A stretch of DNA of 64,000 nucleotides from Rhizobiaceae bacterium (GCA_025698895.1 JAILWO010000003.1:248001-312000), one strand, 5' to 3'. Positions 1 through 8,324 are shown, counted from the stretch's first letter. The notes: generated from the letters alone by a model not told the origin. Numbers and translations are program-made.

Positions 1-1799
1 GCCCCGGTGCCTGCCGCGTTGCCGACCGCCTTGACTTCGGCGAGGTCGCAATCGGGGATGAGGCCGAGCACCATGGCGTATTTCGGGTCGATGAACGAGC
101 CGAAGGCGCCCGCGAAACAGATCGTGTCGACCTCTTGGATGTCCTGCTTTTCCATCAGGAGCTTGATGCCGGCATAGAGCGCGGCCTTGGCAAGCTGGAT
201 GGCGCGCACGTCGTTCTGAGTGACGAGGATGCGCTGCGGACCCTCGCGCAGGAGATACGACCACGTCCGGCCCGACTGCTCGATGCGCGAGCTCTTCGCT
301 GCCAGCGAACCGTCGATGACGCCGTCCTCGGAGATGATGCCGGCCAGATACATCTCCGCGACCACCTCAATGATGGCGGAGCCGCAGATGCCGGTAACGC
401 CGACGGTGCCGGCGGCCTTCTCGAAACCGGGTTCGTCCGACCACTGGTCGACGCCGATGACCTTGTATTTCGGCTCAAGCGTTTCGGGGTCGATGCGCAC
501 GCGTTCGATGGCACCGGGCGCGGCGCGCTGACCCGACGAGATTTCCGCGCCCTCGAAGGCGGGGCCGGTCGGCGAGGAGGCGGCCACCACGCGCTCGGAA
601 TTGCCCAGCACGATTTCCGCATTGGTGCCGACATCGACCAGGAGCATCATCCGGTCCTGGCGGTGCGGCCCTTCCGACAGCACCGCGCCGGCGGCATCGG
701 CGCCGACATGGCCGGCGATGCAGGGCAGCATGTAGATGCGCGCGCCGGTGTTGATGCCAAGCCCCAGATCGTCGGCCCAGGTATGCACCGAGCCGGATAC
801 GGCGAGCGCGAAGGGTGCCTGGCCAAGTTCCGTCGGGTCAATGCCGAGGAACAGGTGGTGCATGATCGGATTACCGACAATCACCGCGTCGAGAACGTTG
901 TTCGGGTCGACGCCGCCCTCGGCGCAGACCTTGCGGGTGAGTTCTGTCACCGCATCGCGCACCGCCTTGGTCAGGGCGGCGCGGCCGGTCGGGTTCATCA
1001 TCACGTAGGAGACGCGGCTCATCAGATCCTCGCCGAAGCGGATCTGGGGGTTTGGCGCGCCGGAGGTCGCGATGATGCGGCCCGACAGCAGCGACACGAG
1101 ATGCATGGCGATCGTGGTCGAGCCGATGTCGCAGGCGATACCATAGGCCTCGTTGTGAAGGCCGGGCCACAGGGCGATGATGTTGGGCCGCGAGGCCTCC
1201 AGATCGCGATGGATGGCGGCCGTGACGCCCCAGTTGCCCTTGCGCAAGATGCCCTGGACCTGCGGGATCAGATATTGTGAGACCAGCAGGTTGTCCCAGC
1301 CCCAGTCGCGGTCGAGCATCGCCTTGAGGCGGTCCAGATCGCCGAGCGGCTTGTGCATATCGGGCGGGTCCACCTCGACATAGCAGAGCTGGACGGCGGG
1401 ATTGCGCTCGATGATCCGGTCGATCGCGGCCTTGCGGATGACCTGCGCGTTGACGACCGTATCCTGCGGCACGTCGACGACGAGGTCGCCCTGGATGGTG
1501 GCCGAGCAGGACAGCCGTCTCCCTTCCGGCAGGCCGCGCTTGTCGACATAGCGCTGCTCCTTCGGCCCGACCGCGGAGATGTGGTCGTTGGAGGAGACGA
1601 TCTTGTGCTTGGCGAAGCTGCCTTCCTGCACCTCGATCTGGCAGCGCCCGCAGGTGGCGCGTCCGCCGCACACGCTCTCGACATAGACGCCGAGCTCGCG
1701 CGCGGCGTCGAGGACGGACGTGCCCCTGGGAAAGCGTCCCCGCTTGCCCGACGGCATGAACAGGACGAGGGGATCCGAGATGTTGGGGGGACGGTTCAC
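1..1799 (-). CDS. RamA-like corrinoid reductive activase (2Fe-2S ferredoxin + ASKHA/DUF4445), 3' end cut by window
   Basis: Reactivates inactive cob(II)alamin on corrinoid proteins to cob(I)alamin, using an electron from its iron-sulfur cluster and ATP. Seen: GTG start at 1799 with GAGGA upstream; residues 1-110 form a plant-type 2Fe-2S domain with Cys44, Cys50, Cys53 and Cys98 (CGGRATCGRC then CSA); then a linker and a DUF4445 ASKHA domain containing ACDIGSTT and later GNAAGTGA just before the window edge. About 599 residues are visible; relatives run to roughly 650-700, so about 100 are missing. It is the last gene of the operon that starts with the virulence-factor-domain gene. The domain order is that of the bacterial activators, not archaeal RamA, which carries 4Fe-4S clusters. 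The family call is firm; its partner is inferred to be the corrinoid protein at 7626-8324. Confidence 0.9.
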   Translation of the reverse strand, partial: MNRPPNISDPLVLFMPSGKRGRFPRGTSVLDAARELGVYVESVCGGRATCGRCQIEVQEGSFAKHKIVSSNDHISAVGPKEQRYVDKRGLPEGRRLSCSATIQGDLVVDVPQDTVVNAQVIRKAAIDRIIERNPAVQLCYVEVDPPDMHKPLGDLDRLKAMLDRDWGWDNLLVSQYLIPQVQGILRKGNWGVTAAIHRDLEASRPNIIALWPGLHNEAYGIACDIGSTTIAMHLVSLLSGRIIATSGAPNPQIRFGEDLMSRVSYVMMNPTGRAALTKAVRDAVTELTRKVCAEGGVDPNNVLDAVIVGNPIMHHLFLGIDPTELGQAPFALAVSGSVHTWADDLGLGINTGARIYMLPCIAGHVGADAAGAVLSEGPHRQDRMMLLVDVGTNAEIVLGNSERVVAASSPTGPAFEGAEISSGQRAAPGAIERVRIDPETLEPKYKVIGVDQWSDEPGFEKAAGTVGVTGICGSAIIEVVAEMYLAGIISEDGVIDGSLAAKSSRIEQSGRTWSYLLREGPQRILVTQNDVRAIQLAKAALYAGIKLLMEKQDIQEVDTICFAGAFGSFIDPKYAMVLGLIPDCDLAEVKAVGNAAGTG

Positions 1800-1809
1800 T
1801 GCGAATTCC

Positions 1810-2178
1810 TCAGCCGGCCCCGCTTCTTGCCTGTACCAGCTCCACCGCGCCCATCCAGACGGACAGATAGATCGCGCTGGCAACAACGGTGACAGCGACT
1901 GCTGTTGCGATACGCAGGGCGGAGTTGGAGTCGGATTTCAGGCGCTCGGACAGAAAGCGGTAGGTGATCTCGCCAATTGCGACCGCGAGGTAGCCGCTGA
2001 AGGCGAGGAAGGATACAGCGGCGACGAAATATGACCAGCGCAGCGCGATGTTGTCACTGTCACCCCCTTCGCGGAACAGAATGACAGCGAGTCCCTGACA
2101 CAAGGCCATGTTGACGAACAGGCTGACATAGGCCGAAAAACTCTTCGCTTCTTCAAAAGTGGGGCGCAGCAGGGACAT
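1810..2178 (-). CDS. Small three-helix inner-membrane protein inside the corrinoid operon
   Basis: Family not recognised. The 122-residue protein has three strongly hydrophobic stretches (about residues 15-37, 48-72 and 88-115) and short polar loops, with an FEEAKSFSAYVS N-terminus probably in the cytoplasm. The ATG at 2178 lies 7 bases after the stop of the pterin-binding methyltransferase and the stop lies 10 bases before the GTG of the RamA-like gene, so it is almost certainly co-transcribed and translationally coupled. A longer start at 2238 would overlap the upstream gene by 53 bases and is less likely. Position suggests a role tied to the methyltransferase system, for example anchoring the activase or moving a substrate, but nothing in the sequence shows it. 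Confidence 0.7.
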   Translation of the reverse strand: MSLLRPTFEEAKSFSAYVSLFVNMALCQGLAVILFREGGDSDNIALRWSYFVAAVSFLAFSGYLAVAIGEITYRFLSERLKSDSNSALRIATAVAVTVVASAIYLSVWMGAVELVQARSGAG

Positions 2179-2185
2179 CCGCGGG

Positions 2186-3157
2186 CTATCCCGCTCTTGC
2201 CAGCCGCGCGTCGCGTCCGCCCCGGCGACGGCCGCCATTGTTGGCGGCCTCGCCCGGCGCGGAGACCTTCACAGGCGCCGCGACCGCGTGTTCGCCGGGC
2301 TTGTAATCCTTGTAGGTGCGGATCCAGGTCATGCAGTCCCTGTCGGTCCCGTTGAGCACGTTGGCGCCGCGCACCGCTTCCATTTCCTGCGGCCGGCACG
2401 GATTCATGATCGCGCTGGTCATGCCCGCGCCGATGACCATCGGTATGAACGCGGCGTTTATGCCGTGGCGATGTGGCAGGCCGAAGGAAATATTGGACAG
2501 GCCGCAGGTCGTGTTGACCTTCAGTTCCTCGCGCAGGCGGCGAAGCAGGGCGAAGACCTGCCTGCCGGCCGTGCCCATCGCGCCGATCGGCATGACCAGT
2601 GGATCGACGACCACGTCGTGCGGCTTGATGCCGTAATCCTGCGCCCGCTCGACGATCTTCTTCGCCACCGCGAAGCGGACGTCGGGATCTTCGGAGATGC
2701 CGGTCTCGTCGTTCGAGATCGCGACGACCGGCACGTCGTATTTCTTCACCAGCGGAAGGATGGCTTCGAGCTTTTCCTCCTCGCCGGTGACGGAATTGAC
2801 CAGCGGCCGGCCCTTCGCGACCTTCAGCCCGGCCTCGATGGCGGCCGACACCGAGGAGTCGATCGACAGGGGCAGGTCGACCAGCCCCTGCACGATCTCG
2901 AGGGTCTGCACGAGAAGGGCGGGTTCGGTGGCGTTGGGGTCGACGGCGGTGACGCCGGCATTGACGTCGAGCATGGTCGCGCCGGCGGCCGCCTGTTCCA
3001 GCGCGTCCTTGATGACGGTCTCGAAATTGCCGGCCACCATTTCGGCCGCCAGCTTCTTGCGTCCCGTCGGATTGATGCGCTCGCCGATCACGCAAAAGGG
3101 CTGGTCGAAGCCGATGATGATCTCACGGCTGGCGGAGGCGACGATGGTGCGGGTCAT
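2186..3157 (-). CDS. Methyltetrahydrofolate:corrinoid methyltransferase (dihydropteroate-synthase fold, MtvA/MtgA-like)
   Basis: Predicted to transfer a methyl group between the methyl-corrinoid protein and tetrahydrofolate. The 323-residue protein has the pterin-binding TIM-barrel signatures seen in MetH, AcsE and MtvA-type enzymes: GERINPTGRKKL near the N-terminus, MLDVNAG at about residues 56-62, LPLSIDSS at about 95-102, and NTTCGLSNISFG at about 217-228. It lacks the surrounding pathway genes of folP, and the context (MetF, MetV, RamA-like activase) makes genuine dihydropteroate synthase unlikely. The last 20 or so residues are rich in Arg and Gly (GGRRRGGRDARLARAG), matching a similar tail at the N-terminus of the MttB protein in this window. 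The gene sits 37 bases after metF. Confidence 0.88.
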   Translation of the reverse strand: MTRTIVASASREIIIGFDQPFCVIGERINPTGRKKLAAEMVAGNFETVIKDALEQAAAGATMLDVNAGVTAVDPNATEPALLVQTLEIVQGLVDLPLSIDSSVSAAIEAGLKVAKGRPLVNSVTGEEEKLEAILPLVKKYDVPVVAISNDETGISEDPDVRFAVAKKIVERAQDYGIKPHDVVVDPLVMPIGAMGTAGRQVFALLRRLREELKVNTTCGLSNISFGLPHRHGINAAFIPMVIGAGMTSAIMNPCRPQEMEAVRGANVLNGTDRDCMTWIRTYKDYKPGEHAVAAPVKVSAPGEAANNGGRRRGGRDARLARAG

Positions 3158-3194
3158 TGAGGATACCTCGAAGTGCGAGTGAAACTGGTTTTCG

Positions 3195-4310
3195 TCACGC
3201 CCCGTCCGGCGGGGGATCGGAGGGATGAGCGGATTTGACGAGTTCGGCGGGAATGTCGGTCACGCCGCCGCGCTCGATGCGCTCGATCGGATCGGTGGAG
3301 CGGGCCTGCCTGACCCATGGGCGACGCCCTTTGAGCACGCCGCTTTCGTCGACGATCTCGGCGACATATTCTTCCTGCCGATAGGCCATCACGTGGATGC
3401 CGGAGACACCTTCGATCTCCTTGACCTCGTTGATGATGTCGATGCAGATCTGCTTGCCTTCCTTCTTCTGGTCCTGGGCGCCCTCGAGCCGCTTTATGAC
3501 GGCATCGGGGATGTGGATGCCGGGCACGTTCGTCCGGATCCAGCGCGCCGTCTTGGCGGAAGCGAGCGGCCCGACGCCGACCAGGAGGAAGATCTTCTCG
3601 GTATGGCCGAGGTCGCGGGCCTTCTGCATGAAGCTCCTGAACATCGGCACGTCGAAACAGTATTGCGTCTGCACGAACTGCGCGCCGGCCTCGATCTTCT
3701 TGCCGAGATGGTAGGGGCGGAAGTCATAGGGCGGCGCGAAGGGATTGACCGCCGCGCCGAGGAACACACACGGCGGCGAGGTCAGCTTGCGCCCGGACAG
3801 CAGCTTGCCGTTGTCGCGCATGATGCGGATCGTCTCCAGAAGCGACATGGAGTCGAGATCGAAGACCGGCTTGGCGCCGGGCTGGTCGCCGGCCTGCACG
3901 CCGTCGCCCGTCAGGCACAATATGTTGGAGACGCCCATCGCGGCCGCGCCCAGCACGTCGCCCTGTATGGCGATCCGGTTCCGGTCGCGGCAGGCGATCT
4001 GCATGATCGCCGCGTAACCCATCCGCGTCAGGAGCGAGCAGATGCCGACCGACGACATGTGGCAGTTGGCACCCGATGCGTCGACGGCGTTGATGCCGTC
4101 GACCCAGCCGTCGAAGACGCGGGCGCGGTCGTAGACGTCCTGCGGGTCGGCGCTGTCGGGCGGGTTCAGTTCGGCGGTGACCGCGAATTCGCCCCGGCGC
4201 AGCACGCGTTCCAGGCGGCCGCGCGAGGAATAGCCCTCGACCGGCTCAAGCGGCCGGTCGACGCCGGCCGGATGCTCGTCGTGCTGCACGGCGGCGGTAT
4301 CGGCGGTCAT
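3195..4310 (-). CDS. metF: Methylenetetrahydrofolate reductase, MetF family
   Basis: Interconverts methyl-THF and methylene-THF. In this operon it probably works in the oxidative direction, taking methyl groups delivered by the corrinoid system. The 371-residue protein has the MTHFR TIM barrel with a typical N-terminus (RGEFAVTAELNPPDSADP), the folate/FAD region DGINAVDASGANCHMSS, and QTQYCFDVPMFRSF. The ATG at 4310 overlaps the TGA of the preceding metV by four bases (ATGA), which fixes the start; a longer open frame to 4769 is only overlap with metV. It is longer than classic E. coli MetF (about 296) and resembles the MetF that works with a separate MetV zinc protein in acetogens and other corrinoid-pathway bacteria. 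Confidence 0.88.
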   Translation of the reverse strand: MTADTAAVQHDEHPAGVDRPLEPVEGYSSRGRLERVLRRGEFAVTAELNPPDSADPQDVYDRARVFDGWVDGINAVDASGANCHMSSVGICSLLTRMGYAAIMQIACRDRNRIAIQGDVLGAAAMGVSNILCLTGDGVQAGDQPGAKPVFDLDSMSLLETIRIMRDNGKLLSGRKLTSPPCVFLGAAVNPFAPPYDFRPYHLGKKIEAGAQFVQTQYCFDVPMFRSFMQKARDLGHTEKIFLLVGVGPLASAKTARWIRTNVPGIHIPDAVIKRLEGAQDQKKEGKQICIDIINEVKEIEGVSGIHVMAYRQEEYVAEIVDESGVLKGRRPWVRQARSTDPIERIERGGVTDIPAELVKSAHPSDPPPDGA

Positions 4311-4954
4311 GCCGCTTCCTTCGACGTGTCGCGTCCCGACGCGGCCGCCGACTGGGCGGTAACGCGCAACCAGGCCGACGTCTCGCGCAACGACTGGTCG
4401 ACGGGTTTCTGGACGGCCATGATCGCGTCGCCCTTTTTCATGTTGCGCGAGCCCTCCCAGGCCTTGACCCACACGCAGGGCATGTCGGGCTCCACCTCGC
4501 AATTGCCGTTGGCGCGCACGCCGCCGCAGGGGCCGTTGCGCAACTGCTTGGGGCAGTTCATCGGGCAGGACATGCCGGTCGACGACAGGATGCACTGGCC
4601 GCACATGCGGCAGTCGAACATGAAGCCCTTGACGCGCTTCTCCACGAACTTGACCGGCTTTTCGGCGCGGCGATATCCGACCGCCTTCCAGAAGGGATGA
4701 AGAAGCAGGAAGACTTCGGCGAAGCGCGCGTAGAACCATTCCAGAAGCCGCGAGTGGCGCACCGACCACAGCCGCATGGAATAGCGGCGCTGCACGCGAC
4801 GTTGCGGGGAGGTGTCGGCGGGCTTGTAGTCGGATGCGGGCGCCGACTTCCTGACCAGGGTCGCCTGCGTGACCTTGCCGCCTGCCGCCGGCGCCTCGGC
4901 CACAGGCGCGTCGGCCGGGCCTTTCGCGGTGGTGGAAAGGGGGCGCTCAGCCAT
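4307..4954 (-). CDS. metV: MetV-like cysteine-rich partner of methylene-THF reductase (MTHFR_C domain)
   Basis: The 215-residue protein has a low-complexity N-terminus (about 45 residues rich in Ala, Pro and Lys) and then the MTHFR_C/MetV region with many cysteines: CRMCGQC, then CPMNCPK, GPCGG, GNCEV and PCVW (about residues 115-163). MetV proteins bind a metal cofactor and form a complex with MetF in acetogens; here the two are adjacent and translationally coupled, so a MetFV-type complex is the natural inference. The start at 4954 overlaps the end of the preceding small gene by eight bases. The electron acceptor cannot be read from the sequence. Confidence 0.85.
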   Translation of the reverse strand: MAERPLSTTAKGPADAPVAEAPAAGGKVTQATLVRKSAPASDYKPADTSPQRRVQRRYSMRLWSVRHSRLLEWFYARFAEVFLLLHPFWKAVGYRRAEKPVKFVEKRVKGFMFDCRMCGQCILSSTGMSCPMNCPKQLRNGPCGGVRANGNCEVEPDMPCVWVKAWEGSRNMKKGDAIMAVQKPVDQSLRETSAWLRVTAQSAAASGRDTSKEAA

Positions 4955-5249
4955 TGTCGCGTCCTCCGGCCTTGGCCAGCGCGACCAGGCGATCCCGGTC
5001 GAAGGCCGCGTCCAGCTCGGCCGCGGCGCGCTCGGCCTCCGCTTCCAGGTCGTCCCCGACCGCCACGGGATCGGCCCGGCGCCACTCCGACAGATAGGCG
5101 TCGGTATCGGCGGCGCCCGAGCGCATGGCCGCCATGTCGATGGCCTCGGAAAAACGCGCCGGCAGCTCGCGCTTGGCGTTCTGCCTGCCTTTCCTCACGA
5201 TGACCTGCGCGGGGATATCGCGCCAGTAGACGACGACCAGATCGGCCAT
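4947..5249 (-). CDS. Small 'virulence factor' domain protein (PF13769-like), first gene of the metV-metF operon
   Basis: A 100-residue protein starting MADLVVVYWRDIPAQVIVRKG, which matches the small conserved domain called 'virulence factor' that is regularly found next to MetF/MetV genes in alphaproteobacteria. The name comes from a Brucella screen and says nothing about mechanism. The second half is acidic and helical, with many Ala, Glu and Asp. The internal ATG at 5249 is preferred over the ATG at 5282 because the conserved domain begins right at it. It overlaps metV by eight bases and opens the operon reading through to the RamA-like gene. A role as a MetFV assembly factor is guesswork from position. 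Confidence 0.75.
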   Translation of the reverse strand: MADLVVVYWRDIPAQVIVRKGRQNAKRELPARFSEAIDMAAMRSGAADTDAYLSEWRRADPVAVGDDLEAEAERAAAELDAAFDRDRLVALAKAGGRDNG

Positions 5250-5299
5250 TTGCACACTCGCAGTCCGAGACCAGGCGAGCATTGCCGCAGGGGCCGAAA

Positions 5300-5316
5300 C
5301 CCCGCTTGTTGCGGGG
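5300..5316 (-). terminator. GC-rich hairpin downstream of exoD
   Basis: CCCCGC and GCGGGG arms separated by five bases lie 50 bases beyond the exoD stop. On the minus strand the hairpin is followed by only three T residues, so it is a weak intrinsic terminator at best. It may separate exoD from the metV-metF operon that starts about 50 bases further on. Confidence 0.4.
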
Positions 5317-5367
5317 CGACGCGCTCGCCTTCAAATGCGACTTAGGGCAACAGGCGATGTCGTGGAG

Positions 5368-6033
5368 TCAGGCGCCGGACTGGGCCCATAGAAAGTTGAT
5401 GAGGAACGCGGCCGATCCCAGCACGAGCGCCACGACGAGAACGGCCAGCGCGCCGACCGCCATCGCCATCCAGAACAGCAGCCCGTCGCGCTCGGTCAGC
5501 GCGAGCGCCAGAAGCACGATGGCAAAGGCCGGCAGCCAGTTGCCGAGCGGAATGGGTGCCGTGACGACCAGTGCCAGGAACAGCGCGATGAAGCCGACGA
5601 TGCGCTCGCCCTGTGTGTGCCAGAACGGCCAGTAGCGCGGTTTCACGAAGGTCTCGAGCTGTTCGAGCCGGGGCGCGATGCGGTCGATGGCCTTGCGGAA
5701 CTGCTCGGCGGTGAAGGTCTTGGCCCTGATGGGCCGCGGCAGCCAGGCACGCCTCGCGCCCCAGGTCATCTGTCCGGCGATCAACACCAGGGGCGCGCCC
5801 AGGATCAGCGTGGCGCCGGGGGGCCAGGGAAGCAGATTGATGGCCGAAAAGAAGATCAGGAGGGCCGCGAAGCTGCGGTCGCCCATCGCATCGAGCAGTT
5901 CGCCGATCGAGATCGGGCCGTCCGCCGTCTCCGCGATTTCCCGGAAAAGCTGCGAGAGCCGACGAGGCCTGGGCCGCGCCCCTTTGAACCGCGTCTTGCG
6001 GGAGGAGTCGTTCAGTTCCATCGTCACGGTCAT
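5368..6033 (-). CDS. exoD: ExoD-family membrane protein (exopolysaccharide-associated)
   Basis: ExoD proteins are integral membrane proteins first linked to exopolysaccharide synthesis and alkaline tolerance in rhizobia; the biochemical activity is not known. The 221-residue product has the family pattern: a soluble N-terminus containing DGPISIGELLDAMGDRSFAA, then hydrophobic segments (LLIFFSAINLLPWPPGATLIL and three more in the C-terminal half). The ATG at 6033 is preferred because family homology starts shortly after it; the frame stays open to an ATG at 6114. It lies between two parts of the methyltransferase locus, same strand, with a 118-base gap to the next gene, so it is probably a separate unit. 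Confidence 0.82.
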   Translation of the reverse strand: MTVTMELNDSSRKTRFKGARPRPRRLSQLFREIAETADGPISIGELLDAMGDRSFAALLIFFSAINLLPWPPGATLILGAPLVLIAGQMTWGARRAWLPRPIRAKTFTAEQFRKAIDRIAPRLEQLETFVKPRYWPFWHTQGERIVGFIALFLALVVTAPIPLGNWLPAFAIVLLALALTERDGLLFWMAMAVGALAVLVVALVLGSAAFLINFLWAQSGA

Positions 6034-6135
6034 ACCGGCAGCATTCAGCGAACCGGCTAACCCGGCGAGGCGGCACAATGCAATGTCATAGATTAAATGA
6101 TGATGACAGCGCAAATCCGGGCGGCGGACGGGGTC

Positions 6136-6708
6136 TCATTCGTCCCGGCTCGACACGCGACCGGTCCACAAGCCCGGATATTGCGTGACGAAACCGTGCC
6201 GATCCACCTCCAGCACGTCTTCATAATCGTAGGCCGGTGCGGAATAGCCGAGAGTGGACGGCCCTTTGCGCCGGTAGATCTGCTCCAGCCGCTCCAGGCG
6301 AAGCTCCGGAAAGGCCAGATAGGCGGCGGGTGCGGGCGTGTCCTCGTCCTGCTTCGGGGCAAGCCGGCGGATCGCGACGAGGTTGGTCGCGGGCGTGAAG
6401 CCGAGATCGAGGTCGACGCATCCGCGCGCGGCCGGTTGCGGCTCGCCGTTCAGCAGCCATTCGCCGGACCCCGGGCCGATATCGAGCGTCACCCGATCAA
6501 GGCCGACCGCGCCATGGACTGTCGCGCCGCGCGTTCGCCAGCCGTCATCGCATTCGACGCTGTAGCTTAGCCGGCAAGTTTTGCCGTCATGATCGAAGAC
6601 CGCCTGTCCGTCGAGCCGCCAGCCCTCCGCCACGCGTTGCAGGGCGCAGGCGTCGTGTCCTTCCGTGTCGAGGCGGCGCCAGAGAACGGCGGCGACGATC
6701 TCGGTCAT
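6136..6708 (-). CDS. Putative glycolipid-binding domain protein
   Basis: The 190-residue protein matches the 'putative glycolipid-binding' family (PF06475) by its layout: VLWRRLDTEGHDACALQ at the start, a central SYSVECDDGWRTRGATVHG, LDIGPGSGEWLLNGE, CVDLDLGFTPATN, and a C-terminal YDYEDVLEVDRHGFVTQYPGLW. It has no signal peptide or membrane segment, so it is probably cytosolic. The family contains a Pseudomonas protein reported to bind glycolipid; most members are uncharacterised. It lies 46 bases from DUF1638 on the same strand and may be co-transcribed with it. Confidence 0.78.
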   Translation of the reverse strand: MTEIVAAVLWRRLDTEGHDACALQRVAEGWRLDGQAVFDHDGKTCRLSYSVECDDGWRTRGATVHGAVGLDRVTLDIGPGSGEWLLNGEPQPAARGCVDLDLGFTPATNLVAIRRLAPKQDEDTPAPAAYLAFPELRLERLEQIYRRKGPSTLGYSAPAYDYEDVLEVDRHGFVTQYPGLWTGRVSSRDE

Positions 6709-6754
6709 GAGGCTCCCTCCGGGAACCCCGATCTAGGGAAGCATGGAGCGCGGT

Positions 6755-7414
6755 TCAACGGCGCTCCGCACCATTGCCGACAGCCCGCCGCCATCCGCCC
6801 GCCTGGCGCAGGCCCGGCGTCAGATCGCCATAGCCGGTGAAGCGCCGCTCATAGGCCAGGCCGAGCAGTTGCGCGGCGTCCTTGGCCACGCGTTCAAGGG
6901 CCGGATCGTCGGTCTGCGCCAGATAGACGAGCTTCTCGTAGTTGCCGAAGAAGTCGGCGATCAGTTCGGGATGCCGGTCGAGGCCGAGCGGCTTCAGGAA
7001 GAACGCCTCGAAATGCCGGCACAGGAAATCGGTCATGTAGAAGGCCAGCATGTCGCCCTCGCCGATGGTCTCGAACCGGTCGAGCCCCTGATAGAAGGCG
7101 AAGCAGTGCGGGCCGGCCAGCCGCTCGACCCCGTGGCGCTCCAGCACCCGGTCCAGCATGCCGCCGGTCCCGCAATCAGCATAGGCCGCGAAGATCGACC
7201 CGTAACCCGCCTTGCGTGCCCTGACGATCGCGGCGTCCATCGCGGCGGGGATGCGGTCGGGATGGTAGTGAAGCTCTGCGGGAAGGCAGACGAGATCGAG
7301 ATGATCGAGGCCGCCGAGATCCTTCACGGCCAGGATCTCGCGGGCCAGCATCCCGCAGCCGATCACCAGAACCTTTTCAGGCCCCGCGCGTTTGTCTGGG
7401 TCCGCATCGGCCAT
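6755..7414 (-). CDS. DUF1638 protein associated with corrinoid methyltransferases
   Basis: A 219-residue DUF1638 protein: KVLVIGCGMLAREI near the N-terminus, HYHPDRIPAAMDAAI, FAAYADCGTGGMLDRVL, GPHCFAFYQG and a C-terminal half ending DDPALERVAKDAAQLLGL. Genes of this family are often found beside corrinoid proteins and MttB-type methyltransferases in both archaea and proteobacteria. Cys18, together with the Cys and His residues of the DCGTGG and GPHCF motifs, could bind metal or cofactor, but this is inference. Function is unknown. It sits 211 bases downstream of the corrinoid gene, same strand, with the small lipoprotein gene antisense between them. Confidence 0.85.
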   Translation of the reverse strand: MADADPDKRAGPEKVLVIGCGMLAREILAVKDLGGLDHLDLVCLPAELHYHPDRIPAAMDAAIVRARKAGYGSIFAAYADCGTGGMLDRVLERHGVERLAGPHCFAFYQGLDRFETIGEGDMLAFYMTDFLCRHFEAFFLKPLGLDRHPELIADFFGNYEKLVYLAQTDDPALERVAKDAAQLLGLAYERRFTGYGDLTPGLRQAGGWRRAVGNGAERR

Positions 7415-7472
7415 TGGGCTGCTCCAGTGAGCGGTTCAGCAGGCCGGCACTGCCAGCAGGGAGTTCGCGACC

Positions 7473-7607
7473 ATGACACTTGCCCGCTTCGCCACCATTC
7501 TAGCACTCGTTTCGGCCCTGGCGGTGACCGCCTGCGCCAACACGGTGCGCGGGATCGGCCGCGACGTCAATGCGACCGCCGATGCCGTCGAGGACTCGGT
7601 CGACTGA
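7473..7607 (+). CDS. ecnA: Entericidin-like small lipoprotein
   Basis: A 44-residue protein, MTLARFATILALVSALAVTAC followed by ANTVRGIGRDVNATADAVED. It has an N-terminal hydrophobic helix ending in a lipobox (AVTAC) and a short helical tail with the GIGRDV pattern typical of the EcnA/EcnB entericidin family. Entericidins are outer-membrane-attached lipoproteins linked to stationary-phase and osmotic stress; in rhizobia they are often general stress genes. No clear EcfG promoter is visible in the preceding 90 bases. It is transcribed convergently with the corrinoid gene, 18 bases away, and opposite to DUF1638. The paralogue letter is not certain. Confidence 0.75.
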   Translation: MTLARFATILALVSALAVTACANTVRGIGRDVNATADAVEDSVD

Positions 7608-7625
7608 CGCCGAAGCAGCGCCGGT

Positions 7626-8324
7626 TCAGGCCGACGCCCTCACATTATGCTTGCGTTTCATGAAGTCCTTGGCGGTCTCGACCGTCACGGCCGCATCGCG
7701 GCAATAGGCGTCGGCGCCGACCGCCTTGCCGAACTCCTCGTTGAGCGGCGCGCCGCCGACGAGCACGACATAGTCGTCGCGCATGCCCTTTTCCTTCATC
7801 GTGTCGATGACGACCTTCATGTAGGGCATGGTGGTGGTCAGAAGCGCCGACATGCCGATGATGTCGGGCTGGTGCTCCTCGAGCGCGGCGAGGTAGTTCT
7901 CGACGGGATTGTTGATGCCGAGATCGATCACGTCGAAGCCGGCGCCTTCCATCATCATGCCGACGAGGTTCTTGCCGATGTCGTGGATGTCGCCCTTGAC
8001 GGTGCCGATCACCATCTTGCCCTGCTTGGGCGCGCCGGTGGCGGCCAGCAGCGGCCGCAGGATGGCCATGCCGGCCTTCATGGCGTTTGCCGACAGCAGA
8101 ACCTCGGGGACGAACAGAATGCCGTCGCGGAAGTCCTCGCCGACGATGCGCATGCCCTCGACCAGCGCCTCGGTGAGCACCTTGTAGGGCGCCCAGCCGC
8201 GATCCAGCAGGATGCGCGTGCCTTCCTCGATCTCCTCCTTCAGCCCGTCATAAAGGTCGTCGTGCATCTGCTGCACGAGCTCGTCGTCTGGCAGTTCGGA
8301 CAGGATGATTTCGTCGTCGGACAT
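7626..8324 (-). CDS. Corrinoid methyl-carrier protein (MtbC/MttC-like)
   Basis: Carries the methyl group on cobalamin between the substrate methyltransferase and the pterin methyltransferase. The 232-residue protein has an N-terminal four-helix cap (about residues 1-90, VPEVLLSANAMKAGM) and a Rossmann-type B12 domain with the base-off signature GDIHDIGKN: Asp112, His114 (lower cobalt ligand) and Gly117. Further B12 motifs are MSALLTTTMPYMK and VLVGGAPLN. The ATG at 8324 has GGGAG upstream; a longer frame to 8576 lacks family similarity. The N-terminus is very acidic (about 14 Asp/Glu in the first 34 residues). Divergent from mttB across a 254-base promoter region. Confidence 0.93.
   Translation of the reverse strand: MSDDEIILSELPDDELVQQMHDDLYDGLKEEIEEGTRILLDRGWAPYKVLTEALVEGMRIVGEDFRDGILFVPEVLLSANAMKAGMAILRPLLAATGAPKQGKMVIGTVKGDIHDIGKNLVGMMMEGAGFDVIDLGINNPVENYLAALEEHQPDIIGMSALLTTTMPYMKVVIDTMKEKGMRDDYVVLVGGAPLNEEFGKAVGADAYCRDAAVTVETAKDFMKRKHNVRASA

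Noticed and set aside
135-1280. 381-codon plus-strand open frame
   Set aside because: Antisense to the RamA-like gene, whose Cys and ASKHA motifs are clear on the minus strand.
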